NCBI RefSeq assembly: GCF_002723615.1
Contig: NZ_KZ304956.1
Span: 62,001 to 126,000 of the forward strand
DNA from: Limimaricola cinnabarinus
GTDB lineage: Bacteria > Pseudomonadota > Alphaproteobacteria > Rhodobacterales > Rhodobacteraceae
Reading direction: 5' to 3'
DNA length: 64,000 nt
Below, in pieces: positions 8,438 to 19,130 of the stretch. Numbering within the stretch: the stretch's first letter is position 1; every line of letters begins with the position of its first letter. Below the pieces are notes generated by a model, which was not told the DNA's origin, did not search any database, and worked only from the letters and a program-made list of their open reading frames with translations. Both the position numbers and the translations under genes were made by a program.

Positions 8438-9574
8438 TCACATCTTGCACTCTTCGGCGTAGGCGTCGCCGCGGTCTTCCATCGCCGTGGCGGCGATCTT
8501 GTTGGTGAGCGTCCCGTCCTCGGAGATCACCTCGCGGACATAGATGTCCTGCACCGGGTGCTGGTTCGGCCCGAAGGCGAAATCGCCGCGCACGCTGTCG
8601 AACTCGGCCGAGCGGACCGCCTCGCGGAAGGCGTCGGCGTCCGAGACGTCGGCCTTCTCCATCGCCGCGAGGATCAGCCGCGCCGTGTCGTAGCCCTGCG
8701 CCGCGTAGAGCGAGGGCAGACGGTCGTATTTCTCCTCGAACGCCTCGACGAACTGGGCGTTCGCCTCGTTGTCGAGATCCTTCGACCATTGCGCGGTGTT
8801 CTTCACGCCGATCGCCGCCTCGCCGATGGCGGGCAGGATGTCCTGGCTGAAGGAAAACGCCGGGCCCACGACCGGCATGTCGATCCCCGCCTCGGCCCAT
8901 TGCTTCATGAAGGAAATCCCCATGCCGCCCGGCAGGAAGAAGAACAGCGCGTCGGCATCGCTGTCGCGGATCTGCGCGATCTCGGCGGCGTAGTCGGTCT
9001 GGCCGAGCTGGGTGTAGACCTCGCTCGCCACCTCGCCCTCGTAGAAACGCTTGAAGCCCGACAGGCTGTCCTGACCGGCGGGGTAGTTCGGCGCCATGAT
9101 GAACATGCGGCCATAGCCTTCGTCGGTGGCGTATTGCCCCGCCGCCTCGTGCAAATTGTCGTTCTGGTAGGAGACCGAGAAGTAGTTCTCGTGGCAGCCC
9201 TTGCCGGCGAGCTGCGAGGGCGCGGCGTTGGTCGAAAGGTAGAACTTGCCCTGACGCACCGCACCCGGCACCACCGCCATGGCGAGGTTCGACCAGACGA
9301 TGCCGGTCAGGATGTCGACCTCCTCGGACTGGATCAGCTCGTCGGAGAGCTGCACCGCCACCTCCGGTTTCCGCTGGTCGTCCTCGATATGGACCTCCAG
9401 ATCGGGGTTGCCCGCCTCCTCGACCGCCAGCATGAAGCCGTCGCGCGTGTCGATGCCGAGGCTGGCGCCACCGCCCGACAGCGTGGTGATCATGCCGACC
9501 TTCACCGGCTCGGCCATGGCGGCCCCGCCGATCATCGACAGCGCCAGCGCGGTCGTCGTCAGATACTTGGTCAT
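8438..9574 (-). CDS. Leu/Ile/Val-binding-protein-like ABC substrate-binding protein
   Basis: The 378-residue protein begins with a clear signal peptide (MTKYLTTTALALSMIGGAAMAEP) and then a type I periplasmic binding fold (VKVGMITTLSGGGASLGIDTRDG). A GGGAGA ribosome site supports the start at 9574. It captures substrate for the downstream LivHMGF permease. Paralogues of this subfamily bind aromatic acids (benzoate- or hydroxybenzoate-binding HAAT proteins), which fits a role in taking up anthranilate or a related compound. The ligand itself is inference. Confidence 0.85.
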   Translation of the reverse strand: MTKYLTTTALALSMIGGAAMAEPVKVGMITTLSGGGASLGIDTRDGFMLAVEEAGNPDLEVHIEDDQRKPEVAVQLSDELIQSEEVDILTGIVWSNLAMAVVPGAVRQGKFYLSTNAAPSQLAGKGCHENYFSVSYQNDNLHEAAGQYATDEGYGRMFIMAPNYPAGQDSLSGFKRFYEGEVASEVYTQLGQTDYAAEIAQIRDSDADALFFFLPGGMGISFMKQWAEAGIDMPVVGPAFSFSQDILPAIGEAAIGVKNTAQWSKDLDNEANAQFVEAFEEKYDRLPSLYAAQGYDTARLILAAMEKADVSDADAFREAVRSAEFDSVRGDFAFGPNQHPVQDIYVREVISEDGTLTNKIAATAMEDRGDAYAEECKM

Positions 9575-9609
9575 TCTCGTCTCCCTGTGGATGCCGGTCT
9601 TGGTGCCGG

Positions 9610-10401
9610 TCATAGATTGGTACGCAAGTGCCAAAGCTCTGGAAAGAGTTCGATTTCAAGCATCCGCTTGAGGTAGCTCACGCCGCCGGTGCCCCCCGTG
9701 CCCCGCTTGAAGCCGATGACCCGCTCCACCGTGGTCACGTGGTTGAAGCGCCAGCGGCGGAAGTAGTCCTCGAAATCGACGAGCTTCTCGGCCAGCTCGT
9801 AGAGCGGCCAATGCGTCTCGGGGTCGCGGTAAACCTCGGTCCATGCCGCCATGACCCGGTCGTCGGGATGCGTCGCCGCCTCGGGCACGTCGAAGCCCGC
9901 GCGCGCAAGACAGCCGATGGCGGTGTCGTAGAGGCTCGGCCGCGCCAGCTCGGCGCGCAGCTGTTCCACGATGTCGGGGCGATGCTCATGCGGGCCGAGC
10001 ATCTTCTCGTTGCGGTTGCCGACGGTGAACTCGATCAGCCGGTATTGCCACGACTGGAAGCCCGAGGACTGCCCGAGCGCGTCGCGGTAGCTTGTGTATT
10101 CGCTCGGCGTCATGGTGCGCAGCACGTCCCATGCCGCGTTCATCTGCTCGAAGATCCGCGCCACGCGGGTCAGCATCTTGAAGGCCGGGCGCAGCCGGTC
10201 CTCGGCAATGGCGTTGCGGGCCGCGTCCAGCTCGTGCAGCGCCAGCCGCATCCAAAGCTCGGTCACCTGATGCTGCACGATGAACAGCATCTCGTCATGC
10301 TGGTCCGTGCGCGGATGCTGCGCGGTCAGCACGGCGTCGAGGCCGAGATAATCCGTGTAGGACATCTTGTCCTCGAACTGCATGACGGGATCGTCGGTCA
10401 C
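9610..10401 (-). CDS. kynA: Tryptophan 2,3-dioxygenase
   Basis: The haem enzyme opens the indole ring of L-tryptophan with O2 to give N-formylkynurenine, the first step to kynurenine and anthranilate. Family motifs are present: [19 protein letters not shown] and, near the C-terminus, [20 protein letters not shown] with the proximal haem His, followed by the GTGGT loop. I prefer the GTG start at 10401 (263 residues): it overlaps the ligase stop as GTGA and is preceded by GAGGAGG. The ATG at 10383 would give 257 residues. No kynurenine formamidase or kynureninase is in the window, so those steps must be encoded elsewhere. Confidence 0.92.
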   Translation of the reverse strand: MTDDPVMQFEDKMSYTDYLGLDAVLTAQHPRTDQHDEMLFIVQHQVTELWMRLALHELDAARNAIAEDRLRPAFKMLTRVARIFEQMNAAWDVLRTMTPSEYTSYRDALGQSSGFQSWQYRLIEFTVGNRNEKMLGPHEHRPDIVEQLRAELARPSLYDTAIGCLARAGFDVPEAATHPDDRVMAAWTEVYRDPETHWPLYELAEKLVDFEDYFRRWRFNHVTTVERVIGFKRGTGGTGGVSYLKRMLEIELFPELWHLRTNL

Positions 10402-12020
10402 TTCGCCTCCTCGCGCAGGCGGAAACGCTGGATCTTGCCGCTCTCGGTCTTGGGCAGCGCGTCGCAGAAGACGACCCTGCGGGGATACTTGTAGGGCGCG
10501 ATCTGCGCCTTCACGTGGTCCTGCAAGAGCTTGACCATCGCGTCGCAGCGCTCCTCCCCCTCGGCCAGCACCACATGCGCCTGCACGATCTGCCCGCGAT
10601 CGGGGTCGGGCGCGCCGACCACCGCGCATTCCGCGACCGCGTCATGCGACAGGAGCGCCGCCTCGACCTCGGGCGCGGCGATGTTGTAGCCCGCCGAGAG
10701 GATGATGTCGTCGGAGCGCGCGGCGAAGTGAAACCGCCCTTCCTCGTCCTGCACGAAGGCGTCGCCGGTGAGGTTCCAGCCGTCATGCACATACTCGCGC
10801 TGCCGCTCGTCGGCGAGATAGCGGCAGCCGGTCGGCCCCTTGACCGCCAATTGCCCGACCGTCCCGCGCGGCACCTCGTTCATCTCGTCATCGACGACGC
10901 GTGCGACGTAGCCCGTGACGGGCCGCCCGGTGCAGCCCGGGTGGCTGTCGTCGAGACGATTGGTGATGAAGATGTGCAGAAGCTCGGTCGCGCCGATCCC
11001 GTCGAGCATCGGCTTGCCGGTCTTTTCCATCCATTCGTGATAGACCGGCGCGGGCAGCGTCTCGCCCGCCGAAACGGCGCAGCGCAGGGATGACAGGTCC
11101 GCGCCCTCATCCATCGCGCGCAGCATGGCGCGGTAGGCGGTCGGCGCGGTGAAGCAGACGGTCGCCTTATACTTCTCGATGATCTCGACCATGTTGGGCG
11201 GCGAGGCCGTCTCCAGAAGCGTCGCCGCCGCCCCGAAGCGCAGCGGGAACACCGCGAGGCCACCGAGCCCGAAGGTGAAGGCCAGGGGCGGCGAGCCGAC
11301 GAAGACGTCGTCCGGGGTGACGCCCAAGACCTCCTTCGCGTAGCCATCCGCGATGATCAGGATGTCGCGGTGGAAATGCATCGTGGCCTTGGGCACGCCG
11401 GTCGAACCGGAGGTGAAGCCCAGAAGCGCCACGTCGTCGCGGCCCGTCTGCACCGCTTCGAACGTCACCGGCTTGTCGAGCGCCGCGCGGTCGAGCTCCG
11501 CGTCGTGATTGGCGGTGCCGTCGAAGCTCACCACCTTGGCCAGATGCGGGCTGCGCTTGGCGCAGGCGACCATCTCGTCCATCAGCCGCGTGTCGCACAA
11601 GGCAAGGCTCACCTCGGCCTTCTCGACGATCTTGCACAGCTCGCCCGCGCGCAGCATCGGCATGGTGTTGACCACCACCGCGCCCGCCTTGGTCGCGGCC
11701 AGCCAGCAGGCGACCATCGCCGGGTTGTTGGCCGAACGGATCAGCACCCGGTTGCCGGGTTTGACGCCATAATCCTCGACCAGCACCCGCGCGATGCGGT
11801 TGGTCCAGTCCATCAGCTCCTTGTAGCTGCGCCTGCGGCCATTGCCGATGAGCGCGGTGCGGTCGCCATGCCCCTGCTCGACCAGCCGGTCGCACAGCTC
11901 GACCCCGGCATTGAGCCGCTCGGGATAGTCGAAGCCCTCGAGCAGCAACTCGGGCCACTGATCGAATGGCGGCAGGTTGTCGCGCGAGAAGCTGTCCTCA
12001 TGCGCCGTCGGTCCCAGCAT
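10398..12020 (-). CDS. 2-aminobenzoate-CoA ligase (benzoate-CoA ligase family)
   Basis: The 540-residue adenylate-forming enzyme activates anthranilate with ATP and CoA. The P-loop TSGSTGVPK lies at residues 203-211, and the C-terminal catalytic Lys motif [10 protein letters not shown] is intact. The domain order and the N-terminal [13 protein letters not shown] segment fit the benzoate/2-aminobenzoate-CoA ligase group. The start at 12020 has a GGGAGGA site; an in-frame ATG 24 nt upstream is less likely. The fused 2-aminobenzoyl-CoA monooxygenase/reductase in the same operon makes anthranilate the best substrate call. Confidence 0.85.
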   Translation of the reverse strand: MLGPTAHEDSFSRDNLPPFDQWPELLLEGFDYPERLNAGVELCDRLVEQGHGDRTALIGNGRRRSYKELMDWTNRIARVLVEDYGVKPGNRVLIRSANNPAMVACWLAATKAGAVVVNTMPMLRAGELCKIVEKAEVSLALCDTRLMDEMVACAKRSPHLAKVVSFDGTANHDAELDRAALDKPVTFEAVQTGRDDVALLGFTSGSTGVPKATMHFHRDILIIADGYAKEVLGVTPDDVFVGSPPLAFTFGLGGLAVFPLRFGAAATLLETASPPNMVEIIEKYKATVCFTAPTAYRAMLRAMDEGADLSSLRCAVSAGETLPAPVYHEWMEKTGKPMLDGIGATELLHIFITNRLDDSHPGCTGRPVTGYVARVVDDEMNEVPRGTVGQLAVKGPTGCRYLADERQREYVHDGWNLTGDAFVQDEEGRFHFAARSDDIILSAGYNIAAPEVEAALLSHDAVAECAVVGAPDPDRGQIVQAHVVLAEGEERCDAMVKLLQDHVKAQIAPYKYPRRVVFCDALPKTESGKIQRFRLREEAK

Positions 12021-12086
12021 CTTTTCGTCCTCCCTGATCCGCACCGCCGGGGCTCTCCCCTTCCCCGGCAGCGCGGTCCCTTGTCC

Positions 12087-13259
12087 CTATGTCCCGTGCG
12101 CCGCTTCGCTCTGGTCATGCGCGGCCATGGCCGCGCGGGCGATGATGATCTTCTGCACGTCGCTCGCGCCCTCGTAGATCCTGAGCGCGCGGATCTCGCG
12201 GTAGAGCGTCTCGGGCACAGAGCCCGACCGCACGCCGTCGCCGCCATGGATCTGCACCGCCGCGTCGATAATCTTCTGCGCTTCTTCGGTCGAGAACAGC
12301 TTGGCCATCGCCGCCTCGCGGCTGACCCGCGGCGCGCCCATGTCCTTCATCCACGCCGCGCGGTAGGTCAGCAGCGCGCCCGCATCGATGCCAAGCGCCA
12401 TCTCGGCGATGTGGCCCTGCACCATCTGCATCTCGAACAGCGGCGCGCCGAACAATTCGCGGCTCCCGGCCCGGTCCAAGCTCGCATCCATCGCGCGGCG
12501 GGCGAAACCCAACGCCGCCGCCGCCACCGTGGAGCGGAACACGTCGAGCACCGACATGGCGATGCGAAAGCCCTGCCCCGGCTCGCCGATGATGGCGTCC
12601 CCGGGCAGCCGCACCCCATCGAAGGACAGCCGCGCCAGCGGGTGCGGCGCGACCGTCTCCAGCCGCTCGGCGACGCCGAGTCCGGCCGTGTCGGCGGGCA
12701 CGATGAAGGCCGACAGCCCCTTGGCGCCCGGCCCCTCGCCGGTGCGGGCGAAGACGGTGTAGAAATCCGCGATGCCGCCATTCGAGATCCATGTCTTCTC
12801 GCCGTCGAGCACCCAGTCGTCGCCCTCGCGCCGCGCCGTCATGGCGATATTGGCGACGTCCGAGCCCGATTGCGGCTCGGTCAGCGCAAAGGCCGAAATG
12901 GCGCGCCCCTCGCGCACCGCGGGCAGCCATTCGGCCTTTTGCGCATCCGAGCCAAAGAGCGTGATCGCGCCCGAGCCCAGCCCCTGCATGGCAAAGGCGA
13001 AATCGGCGAGCCCGTCATGGCGTGCCAGCGTCTCGCGGATCAGGCACAGGCTGCGCACGTCGAGCGCGCCGCTTTCGGAGGCCGCGTGCTGCAGCCAGCC
13101 GCCCTGCCCCAGCCGCGCCACGAGGTCGCGGCAGGCCGCGTCGGTGTCGGCGTGGTCGATGCCCGACAGACGCCGCCCGGCCCAGCGCTCCAGCGCCTCG
13201 GACAGCTCGCGGTGCTTCTCTTCGAGGAAGGGCCAGTCGAGATAGCTCTTGTCGGCCAT
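12087..13259 (-). CDS. Acyl-CoA dehydrogenase
   Basis: The 390-residue flavoenzyme shows the family signatures [11 protein letters not shown] and, at the C-terminus, QIHGGDGV followed by [13 protein letters not shown]; the Glu in IYEGAS is the position of the catalytic base. It would oxidise a CoA ester to the enoyl-CoA, passing electrons to ETF. In this operon it probably acts on the alicyclic CoA intermediate formed after ring reduction. Its start lies one base from the upstream hydratase stop. Confidence 0.87.
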   Translation of the reverse strand: MADKSYLDWPFLEEKHRELSEALERWAGRRLSGIDHADTDAACRDLVARLGQGGWLQHAASESGALDVRSLCLIRETLARHDGLADFAFAMQGLGSGAITLFGSDAQKAEWLPAVREGRAISAFALTEPQSGSDVANIAMTARREGDDWVLDGEKTWISNGGIADFYTVFARTGEGPGAKGLSAFIVPADTAGLGVAERLETVAPHPLARLSFDGVRLPGDAIIGEPGQGFRIAMSVLDVFRSTVAAAALGFARRAMDASLDRAGSRELFGAPLFEMQMVQGHIAEMALGIDAGALLTYRAAWMKDMGAPRVSREAAMAKLFSTEEAQKIIDAAVQIHGGDGVRSGSVPETLYREIRALRIYEGASDVQKIIIARAAMAAHDQSEAAHGT

Positions 13260-13260
13260 G

Positions 13261-14052
13261 TCAGTCCCCCTCGAAGACGGGTTTTTCCTTTGCCATGAAT
13301 GCGCGGTAGGCGCGGCGGAAATCCTCGGTTGCCATGCAGATCGCCTGCGCCTGCGCCTCGGCCTCGATCGCCCGCTCCAGCCCCATGTCCCATTCCTGCA
13401 AGAGCATGGTCTTGGTCATCATGTTGGCAAAGCGCGGGCCTTGGGCGATGCGGCTTGCCAGCTTCAGCGCCTCGGCCTCCAGCTCATGCGCGCCGACGAG
13501 ACGGTTGTAAAAGCCCCACCGCTCGCCCTCATCGGCGCTCATCGCGCGGCCGGTATAGAGCAGCTCCGCCGCCCGCCCCTGACCGATGATGCGCGGCAGC
13601 ATCGCGCAGGCGCCCATGTCGCAGCCCGCAAGGCCCACCCGGTTGAACAGGAACGCGGTCTTCGCCTCCGGCGTGGCGAGCCGGATGTCGGAGGCCATGG
13701 CGAGGATCGCGCCCGCGCCGACCGCCACGCCATCCACCGCCGCCACGATCGGCTTGCCGCAGGTCAGCATCGCCTTCACCAGATCGCCGGTCATCCGGGT
13801 GAAGCCCAAAAGCCCCTTCATGTCCATCTCGGTCAGCGGGCCGATGATGTCCTCGACATCGCCGCCCGAGCTGAAATTGCCGCCATTGGGGGCGATGACC
13901 ACCGCGTGGGTCTCGTCGTCCGAGGTCAGATCGCGGAACCAGTCGCGCAGCGCGGCGTAGCTTTGGAAGGTGAAGGGGTTCTTGCGCTCGGGCCGGTCGA
14001 GCCGGACCACGGCGACCGCGCCTTCGCGCTCCAGCTTGAAATGCGCGCTCAT
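13261..14052 (-). CDS. Enoyl-CoA hydratase/isomerase family protein
   Basis: The 263-residue crotonase-fold protein has the oxyanion segment [13 protein letters not shown] and the later [19 protein letters not shown] segment typical of the family. It would hydrate or isomerise an enoyl-CoA during alicyclic ring degradation. The start at 14052 overlaps the MarR stop by 4 nt. The second active-site region reads [10 protein letters not shown], so the exact reaction (hydratase, isomerase or ring hydrolase) cannot be fixed from sequence. Confidence 0.82.
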   Translation of the reverse strand: MSAHFKLEREGAVAVVRLDRPERKNPFTFQSYAALRDWFRDLTSDDETHAVVIAPNGGNFSSGGDVEDIIGPLTEMDMKGLLGFTRMTGDLVKAMLTCGKPIVAAVDGVAVGAGAILAMASDIRLATPEAKTAFLFNRVGLAGCDMGACAMLPRIIGQGRAAELLYTGRAMSADEGERWGFYNRLVGAHELEAEALKLASRIAQGPRFANMMTKTMLLQEWDMGLERAIEAEAQAQAICMATEDFRRAYRAFMAKEKPVFEGD

Positions 14053-14510
14053 TGCTTCTCCTCCAGATCGCGGGCGACATGGTCGAGACCGTCCATGATC
14101 CGCGCGGCCTCGGCCTCGGGGATCGCGCCCATCAGCTCGTTGACCCATTCCTCATGCGCGGTGGCCAGCGTGCCGAAATGCGCGCGGCCCCGGCCGGTGA
14201 GCCGGACCTCCATCGCCCGCCTGTCGCCCGCGACCGCGTGGCGCTCGGCATGGCCCTCGGCTTCGAGCCGGTCGACGATGCCGGTGACATTGCCGTTCGA
14301 CACCCGCAGGCGGCGCGACAGCTCGGTCATCTTCAGCCCCTCGGGGCTGCGCGCCAGCGCCGCCATCACGTCGAAGCGCGGCAGGGTGGTGCCGAACTCG
14401 GTGCGCAGCCGGTCGCGCAGCGCCGTCTCGACCGCGTTCGAGGTCTTCAATAGCTTCAGCCACAGCCGCAGCCGCGTCTTGCCCGCCTTGGCGTGCAGTT
14501 CCACGCTCAT
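14049..14510 (-). CDS. MarR-family transcriptional regulator
   Basis: The 153-residue protein carries a winged helix with recognition segment [26 protein letters not shown] and the wing [14 protein letters not shown]. MarR proteins with this placement usually repress their aromatic-acid operon and release DNA on binding an aryl-CoA or aromatic ligand. It lies inside the anthranilate operon, overlapping both neighbours by 4 nt, which predicts autoregulation. A palindrome upstream of the first gene (17609-17635) is a candidate target. Confidence 0.87.
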   Translation of the reverse strand: MSVELHAKAGKTRLRLWLKLLKTSNAVETALRDRLRTEFGTTLPRFDVMAALARSPEGLKMTELSRRLRVSNGNVTGIVDRLEAEGHAERHAVAGDRRAMEVRLTGRGRAHFGTLATAHEEWVNELMGAIPEAEAARIMDGLDHVARDLEEKQ

Positions 14511-15265
14511 GTCTCGCCTCCCGACACCGAAATCGCCTGCCCCGTCACCGCGCTCGCCCCATCGCCCGCGAGCCACAGCACCGCGTCGGCCACCTCATCG
14601 GGCCGCACGAAGCGGCCCTGCGGATTGCCCGAGGCCAGCGCCTTTGCCGCCTCCTCGCGGCTTCTCCCGGTCTTGGTGACGATGTTGTCGATGCTTTCTT
14701 CCAGCATCGGCGTCTCGGCAAAGCCCGGGCAGATCGCGTTGACGGTGATCGGCGTCTTCGCCAGCTCCAGCGCCAGCGCGCGGGTGAGCCCCACCACCGC
14801 GTGCTTGGCCGCAACATAGCCCGAGACGTAAGGGTAGCCCTTGAGCCCCGCGGTCGAGGCGATGGCGATGAGCCGTCCCTTCCCCGCCTCTTTCATCCCC
14901 GGCAGCACGGCCTGCCACAGGTTGAACACGCCGTGCAGGTTGACGGCGAGCATCGCGTCGAGATCCTGCGCCGTGGTCCTGGCGAAGGGCTTGCTCTCGG
15001 CCGCGCCGGCATTGGCGATGGCGATGGTCACGGGGCCGCGCTCTTGCGACGCCTGCTTCACGACGCGCGCCATGTCGTCCGCGCGCGTCACGTCCCCCGT
15101 GATCCATCCCATCCCCGCCTGCCCCCCGGCGGTCTCTTCGAGCGGCGCTTCGCGCCGCCCGGTGATCGTGACGCGCGCGCCTTGGGCGGCCAGCGCGCGC
15201 GCAATGGCGCGCCCCACCCCGGTGCCGCCGCCGGTGACCAGCGCGTGATGTCCCTCGAGCCGCAT
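14507..15265 (-). CDS. Short-chain dehydrogenase/reductase (3-hydroxyacyl-CoA dehydrogenase type)
   Basis: The 252-residue SDR has the cofactor motif [12 protein letters not shown] at residues 10-21, NAG in the middle, catalytic Ser in IAIASTAG, and YVAAK. The C-terminal [14 protein letters not shown] is typical of the classical family. It would oxidise a hydroxyacyl-CoA or reduce the keto group of the dearomatised ring. Its start overlaps the preceding stop as TGATG. Confidence 0.83.
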   Translation of the reverse strand: MRLEGHHALVTGGGTGVGRAIARALAAQGARVTITGRREAPLEETAGGQAGMGWITGDVTRADDMARVVKQASQERGPVTIAIANAGAAESKPFARTTAQDLDAMLAVNLHGVFNLWQAVLPGMKEAGKGRLIAIASTAGLKGYPYVSGYVAAKHAVVGLTRALALELAKTPITVNAICPGFAETPMLEESIDNIVTKTGRSREEAAKALASGNPQGRFVRPDEVADAVLWLAGDGASAVTGQAISVSGGET

Positions 15266-17559
15266 CAGACCGGCCCCACGGCCTGATCGGCCTTGTCGGC
15301 GAGCCGCCATGCCTGGTCGCGCCCGGCGAGATAGGGGTCGGGCCAGCGCTCGGCCCGGTCCCCGAGCTGCGTCGCGGTGTGCAGCGTCCAGTAGGGGTCG
15401 GCCAGGTGTGGCCGCGCGATGGCGACGAGATCGGCCCGCCCGGCCATCAGGATCGAGTTGACGTGGTCGGCCTCGTAGATGTTGCCGACCGCCATGGTGG
15501 CGATGCCCGCCTCGTTGCGGATGCGGTCCGAGAACGGCGTCTGGAACATCCGGCCATAGACGGGCTTGGCCTCCACGCTGGTCTGCCCGGCCGAGACGTC
15601 GATCAGGTCGGCCCCGGCCGCCGAGAAGGCGCGCGCGATCTCGACCGCCTCGTCGGGTGTCACGCCATCCGCGCCGACCCAGTCATTGGCCGAGATCCGC
15701 ACCGACATCGGCTTGTCCTCGGGCCATGCCGCGCGCATCGCGCGGAACACTTCCAAGGGCCAGCGCAGCCGGTTCTCCAGCGACCCGCCATATTCGTCCG
15801 AGCGCCGGTTCGAGACGGGCGAGATGAAGGAGGAGACGAGATAGCCATGCGCGGCGTGCAGCTCGATCATGTCGAAGCCCGCGCGGTCGGCCATTTCCGT
15901 CGCGGCGACGAACTGCGCCGTCACCTCGTCCATGTCGGCGCGGGTCATCTCGCGCGGTGCCGGGTTGTTCTTCGACCACGGGATCGGGCTGGCGGAAATG
16001 GTCTCCCAGTTGCCGTCCTTCAGCGGCGCGTCCATCTCTTCCCAGCCAAGCTGGGTCGAGCCCTTGCGCCCCGAATGACCGATCTGGCAGCAGAGCTTCG
16101 CATCCGTCTCGGCATGGACGAAATCGGTGATGCGCTTCCACGCCGCCTCGTGTTCGGGGGCATAGAGGCCGGGGCAGCCCGGCGTGATCCGGCCTTGGGC
16201 CGAAACGCAGGTCATCTCGGTATAGACGAGCCCCGCGCCGCCCTTGGCCCGCTCGCCCAGATGCACGAGGTGCCAGTCGGTCGGCGCGCCCTCCACCGCC
16301 TTGTATTGCGCCATGGGCGAAACGACGATGCGGTTCTTCAGCTTCATGCCGCGCAGGGCATAGGGCGCGAACATCGGCGCGCGCACCGGCGCATCCTCGG
16401 GCAGCCCGGCGCGGGACTGGAACCAGCGCTCCGCCCCCTTCAGCCACTCGGCATCGCGCAGGCGCAGGTTCTCGTGGCTGATCCGCTGGCTGCGGGTCAG
16501 CAGCGAGTAGTTGAACTGCACCGGGTCGAGGTCGAGATAGCGTTCCACCTCCTCGAACCATTCCATCGAATTGCGCGCCGCCGATTGCAGGCGCAGCACC
16601 TCGACGCGGCGCGCCTCCTCGTAGCTCTCGAAAGCGGTGGTGAGATCGGGCGCGCGGGCCACCTCGTCCGCGAGCGCGATCGCGGATTCGAGCGCGAGCT
16701 TCGTCCCCGATCCGATCGAGAAATGCGCGGTCGCGGCCGCGTCGCCCAGAAGCACGATGTTGTCGATGTACCAGCGCTCGCACAGCACGCGGGGAAAGTT
16801 GATCCAGGCCGAGCCGCGGATATGACGCGCGTTCGACATCAGGGGATGGCCGCCCAGATGCTCGCGGAAGATCTCTTCGCAGATGGCGATGGACTCGTCC
16901 TGGCTCATCTCGCCGAAGCCCCAGGCCGCAAAGGTCTCGGGCGCGCATTCGACGATGAAGGTCGCGGTGCCCGGCTCGAACTGGTAGGCATGGGCCCAGA
17001 CCCAGCCATGCTTCGTCTTCTCGAAGATGAAGGTGAAGGCGTCCGCGAAGGTCTGGGTCGTGCCGAGCCATGTGAAATGGCAGCGGCGACGGTCGATCTC
17101 GGGGCGGAACACCTCCTCGAACTCGGTCCGGGTGCGCGAGTTCAGACCGTCCGCGGCAACGACGAGATCGTAATCGGCGGCGTAATCCGCGGCACTGCCC
17201 ACCTCCGTCTCGAAGCGCAGCTCGACGCCCAGCTCGCGCGCCCGCTCCTGCAGGAGCAGCAAGAGCCGCTTGCGGCCGATGCCGCAAAAGCCATGGCCGG
17301 TCGAGGTGATGCGGGTGCCGTCCTTGACCACGGCGACATCGTCCCAATAGGCGAAATGCGCGCGGATCGCCTCCGCCGAGACGGCGTCATTGGCCGCGAG
17401 ATTGCCCAAAGTCTCGTCCGAGAGCACCACGCCCCAGCCGAAGGTGTCGTCGGCGCGGTTGCGCTCGATCACCACGATCTCATGCGCCGGGTCGCGCAGC
17501 TTGGCCGATATGGCAAAGTAGAGCCCCGCCGGTCCCCCACCGATGCACGCGATCCTCAT
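15265..17559 (-). CDS. 2-aminobenzoyl-CoA monooxygenase/reductase (fused flavoprotein)
   Basis: The 764-residue protein joins two enzymes. Residues 1 to ~385 are an FAD aromatic monooxygenase (GGGPAG at 8-13; later [20 protein letters not shown]). Residues ~395-755 are an Old Yellow Enzyme-type FMN reductase ([35 protein letters not shown]). This architecture matches 2-aminobenzoyl-CoA monooxygenase/reductase of Azoarcus evansii and the annotated 'bifunctional salicylyl-CoA 5-hydroxylase/oxidoreductase'. The enzyme hydroxylates and reduces anthraniloyl-CoA to a non-aromatic enamino-ketone CoA ester. It is the first gene of the operon; the ligase beside it favours anthranilate over salicylate. 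Confidence 0.88.
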   Translation of the reverse strand: MRIACIGGGPAGLYFAISAKLRDPAHEIVVIERNRADDTFGWGVVLSDETLGNLAANDAVSAEAIRAHFAYWDDVAVVKDGTRITSTGHGFCGIGRKRLLLLLQERARELGVELRFETEVGSAADYAADYDLVVAADGLNSRTRTEFEEVFRPEIDRRRCHFTWLGTTQTFADAFTFIFEKTKHGWVWAHAYQFEPGTATFIVECAPETFAAWGFGEMSQDESIAICEEIFREHLGGHPLMSNARHIRGSAWINFPRVLCERWYIDNIVLLGDAAATAHFSIGSGTKLALESAIALADEVARAPDLTTAFESYEEARRVEVLRLQSAARNSMEWFEEVERYLDLDPVQFNYSLLTRSQRISHENLRLRDAEWLKGAERWFQSRAGLPEDAPVRAPMFAPYALRGMKLKNRIVVSPMAQYKAVEGAPTDWHLVHLGERAKGGAGLVYTEMTCVSAQGRITPGCPGLYAPEHEAAWKRITDFVHAETDAKLCCQIGHSGRKGSTQLGWEEMDAPLKDGNWETISASPIPWSKNNPAPREMTRADMDEVTAQFVAATEMADRAGFDMIELHAAHGYLVSSFISPVSNRRSDEYGGSLENRLRWPLEVFRAMRAAWPEDKPMSVRISANDWVGADGVTPDEAVEIARAFSAAGADLIDVSAGQTSVEAKPVYGRMFQTPFSDRIRNEAGIATMAVGNIYEADHVNSILMAGRADLVAIARPHLADPYWTLHTATQLGDRAERWPDPYLAGRDQAWRLADKADQAVGPV

Positions 17560-17608
17560 GGCCCCTCCCCGAGCTGATGGGGAGAGGCTAGAAGCGGGTC
17601 CGATTCAT

Positions 17609-17635
17609 TTCAAGTATAAAATATATGTGCTTGAA
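17609..17635. promoter_or_regulatory. Inverted repeat upstream of the anthranilate operon, candidate MarR operator
   Basis: TTCAAG-N15-CTTGAA lies in an AT-rich stretch about 50 bp upstream of the first operon gene, within the 95-bp gap to the convergent end of the SpoVR gene. The centre (TATAAAATATAT) is itself AT-rich and could overlap a -10 element. Position and symmetry suit a MarR-family site; the assignment is inference. Confidence 0.45.
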
Positions 17636-17654
17636 GCATCCATTCCGGCGCGCC

Positions 17655-19130
17655 CTAGCCCACCATTTCGTCGATCTCGACCTCGTAGCCCCAAAGCTCG
17701 CGCAGGCAGGCCAGCGTTGCGTCGCGCTCGCGCGGGTCGAGCGGCACCTCGTTGCGCAGCACGTGGCGCAGGCGCAGCACCCGGTCGCCCGCGAGATCGG
17801 CATCGACCACCTCGATGTCGGGCGCGCGGTTCGACAGGTCGTAGCTGCGCGCCAGCGTGTCGCGCAGCGCGTGGTAGCCGCCCGCGTCGTGGATCGCGGT
17901 GACCTTCATCGCCTCTTCCTTTTCGGCATCGCGCAGCGCGAAGAGCCGCAGGTCGCGCATCACCTTGGGGCTGAGAAACTGCTGGATGAAGCTTTCGTCG
18001 CGGTAATTGGCCCAGGCGTCCTTCAGCACGCCGCGCCAATCGCCGCAGCCGGCGATGGCGGGAAACCATTCGCGGTCCTCGGCCTCGGGCGTCTCGCAGA
18101 TCCGCTGCACGTCGCGCATCATGGCAAAGCCGAGCGCATAGGGGTTGATGCCGGAATAGCCCGGATGATCGTAGCCCGGCTGGAACAGCACGCTCGAATG
18201 GCTGTGCAGGATTTCGAGCATCGCGCCGTCGCCGATCCGCCCCTGCTCGTGCAGCTTGTTGAGGATGTGGAAATGCACGAAGCAGGCGCAGCCCTCGTTC
18301 ATCACCTGCGTCTGGCGCTGCGGATAGAAATACTGCGCGAGGTTGCGCACGATCCTGAGCACCTGCCGCTGCCACGGCTCCAGCACCGGGCTGTGACGTT
18401 CGAGGAAATAGATCAGGTTCTCTTCGGGCAGGCCGAGCGCATGGCGGCGCTGGGTGGCGCCGGTCTCGTGGTCCTGCGGGCGGTGCTCGGCCTCGATCCG
18501 GCTCCACAGGTAATGCGCCGCGCGCTCGTCTTCCTCGATCCGCCGCTCCGCGCGCTCGGCCTCGGCCCTGAGCGAGGGCTGCGCCGGGCGGCGGTGGCGG
18601 AACACGCTGGCGTTCATCAGCGCATGCGCCGCGTCGAGCGTGTGCTCCACCCGGGCCGGCCCGTGCCGCTCCTCGCATTGGCTGAGGAAATTGCGGGCAT
18701 AGTCGAGATAATCGAGGATGCCGCGCGCATCGGTCCATTGCCGGAACAGGTGGTTCGACTTGAAGAAATGATTGTGGCCGAAGGCGGCATGGGCGATCAC
18801 CAGCGCCTGCATCGGCATGGTGTTCTCTTCGAGGCAGTAGCAGATGCAGGGGTCCGAGTTGATGACGATCTCGTAGGCCAGCCCCTGCGCGCCCTTGGAA
18901 TAGAGCCGCTCGTGATGGATGAACTGCTTGCCGAAGGACCAGTGGCGATACATCAGCGGCATGCCGGTGGCGGAATAGGCGTCGAGCATCTGCTCGGTCG
19001 AGATGATCTCGATCTGGTTGGGATAGACGTCGAGGCCGAGATCCTCGCGCGCGATCTGCTCGATCGCCTCGGTGGTGCGCCGCAGCGTGTCGAAATCCCA
19101 ATCGGGCCCGTCGAAGAGCAGCTCAGCCAT
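17655..19130 (-). CDS. SpoVR family protein (YcgB-like)
   Basis: The 491-residue protein has the SpoVR/YcgB features: an early WDFDTLRRTTEAIEQIAREDLGLDVYPNQ-type region, the CICYCLEENTM and HNHFFKSNHLF segments, and MNEGCACFVHFHILNKL. In E. coli the homologue (YcgB) functions with the YeaG/YeaH kinase pair under nutrient stress; the biochemical role is unknown. It overlaps the DUF444 gene by 8 nt, so the trio is co-transcribed. Start at 19130 begins the conserved domain. Confidence 0.9.
   Translation of the reverse strand: MAELLFDGPDWDFDTLRRTTEAIEQIAREDLGLDVYPNQIEIISTEQMLDAYSATGMPLMYRHWSFGKQFIHHERLYSKGAQGLAYEIVINSDPCICYCLEENTMPMQALVIAHAAFGHNHFFKSNHLFRQWTDARGILDYLDYARNFLSQCEERHGPARVEHTLDAAHALMNASVFRHRRPAQPSLRAEAERAERRIEEDERAAHYLWSRIEAEHRPQDHETGATQRRHALGLPEENLIYFLERHSPVLEPWQRQVLRIVRNLAQYFYPQRQTQVMNEGCACFVHFHILNKLHEQGRIGDGAMLEILHSHSSVLFQPGYDHPGYSGINPYALGFAMMRDVQRICETPEAEDREWFPAIAGCGDWRGVLKDAWANYRDESFIQQFLSPKVMRDLRLFALRDAEKEEAMKVTAIHDAGGYHALRDTLARSYDLSNRAPDIEVVDADLAGDRVLRLRHVLRNEVPLDPRERDATLACLRELWGYEVEIDEMVG

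Noticed and set aside
11370-13298. A 642-codon + strand frame over the ligase and acyl-CoA dehydrogenase genes
   Set aside because: It is antisense to clearly conserved enzymes, and its composition is typical of a GC-rich shadow frame.
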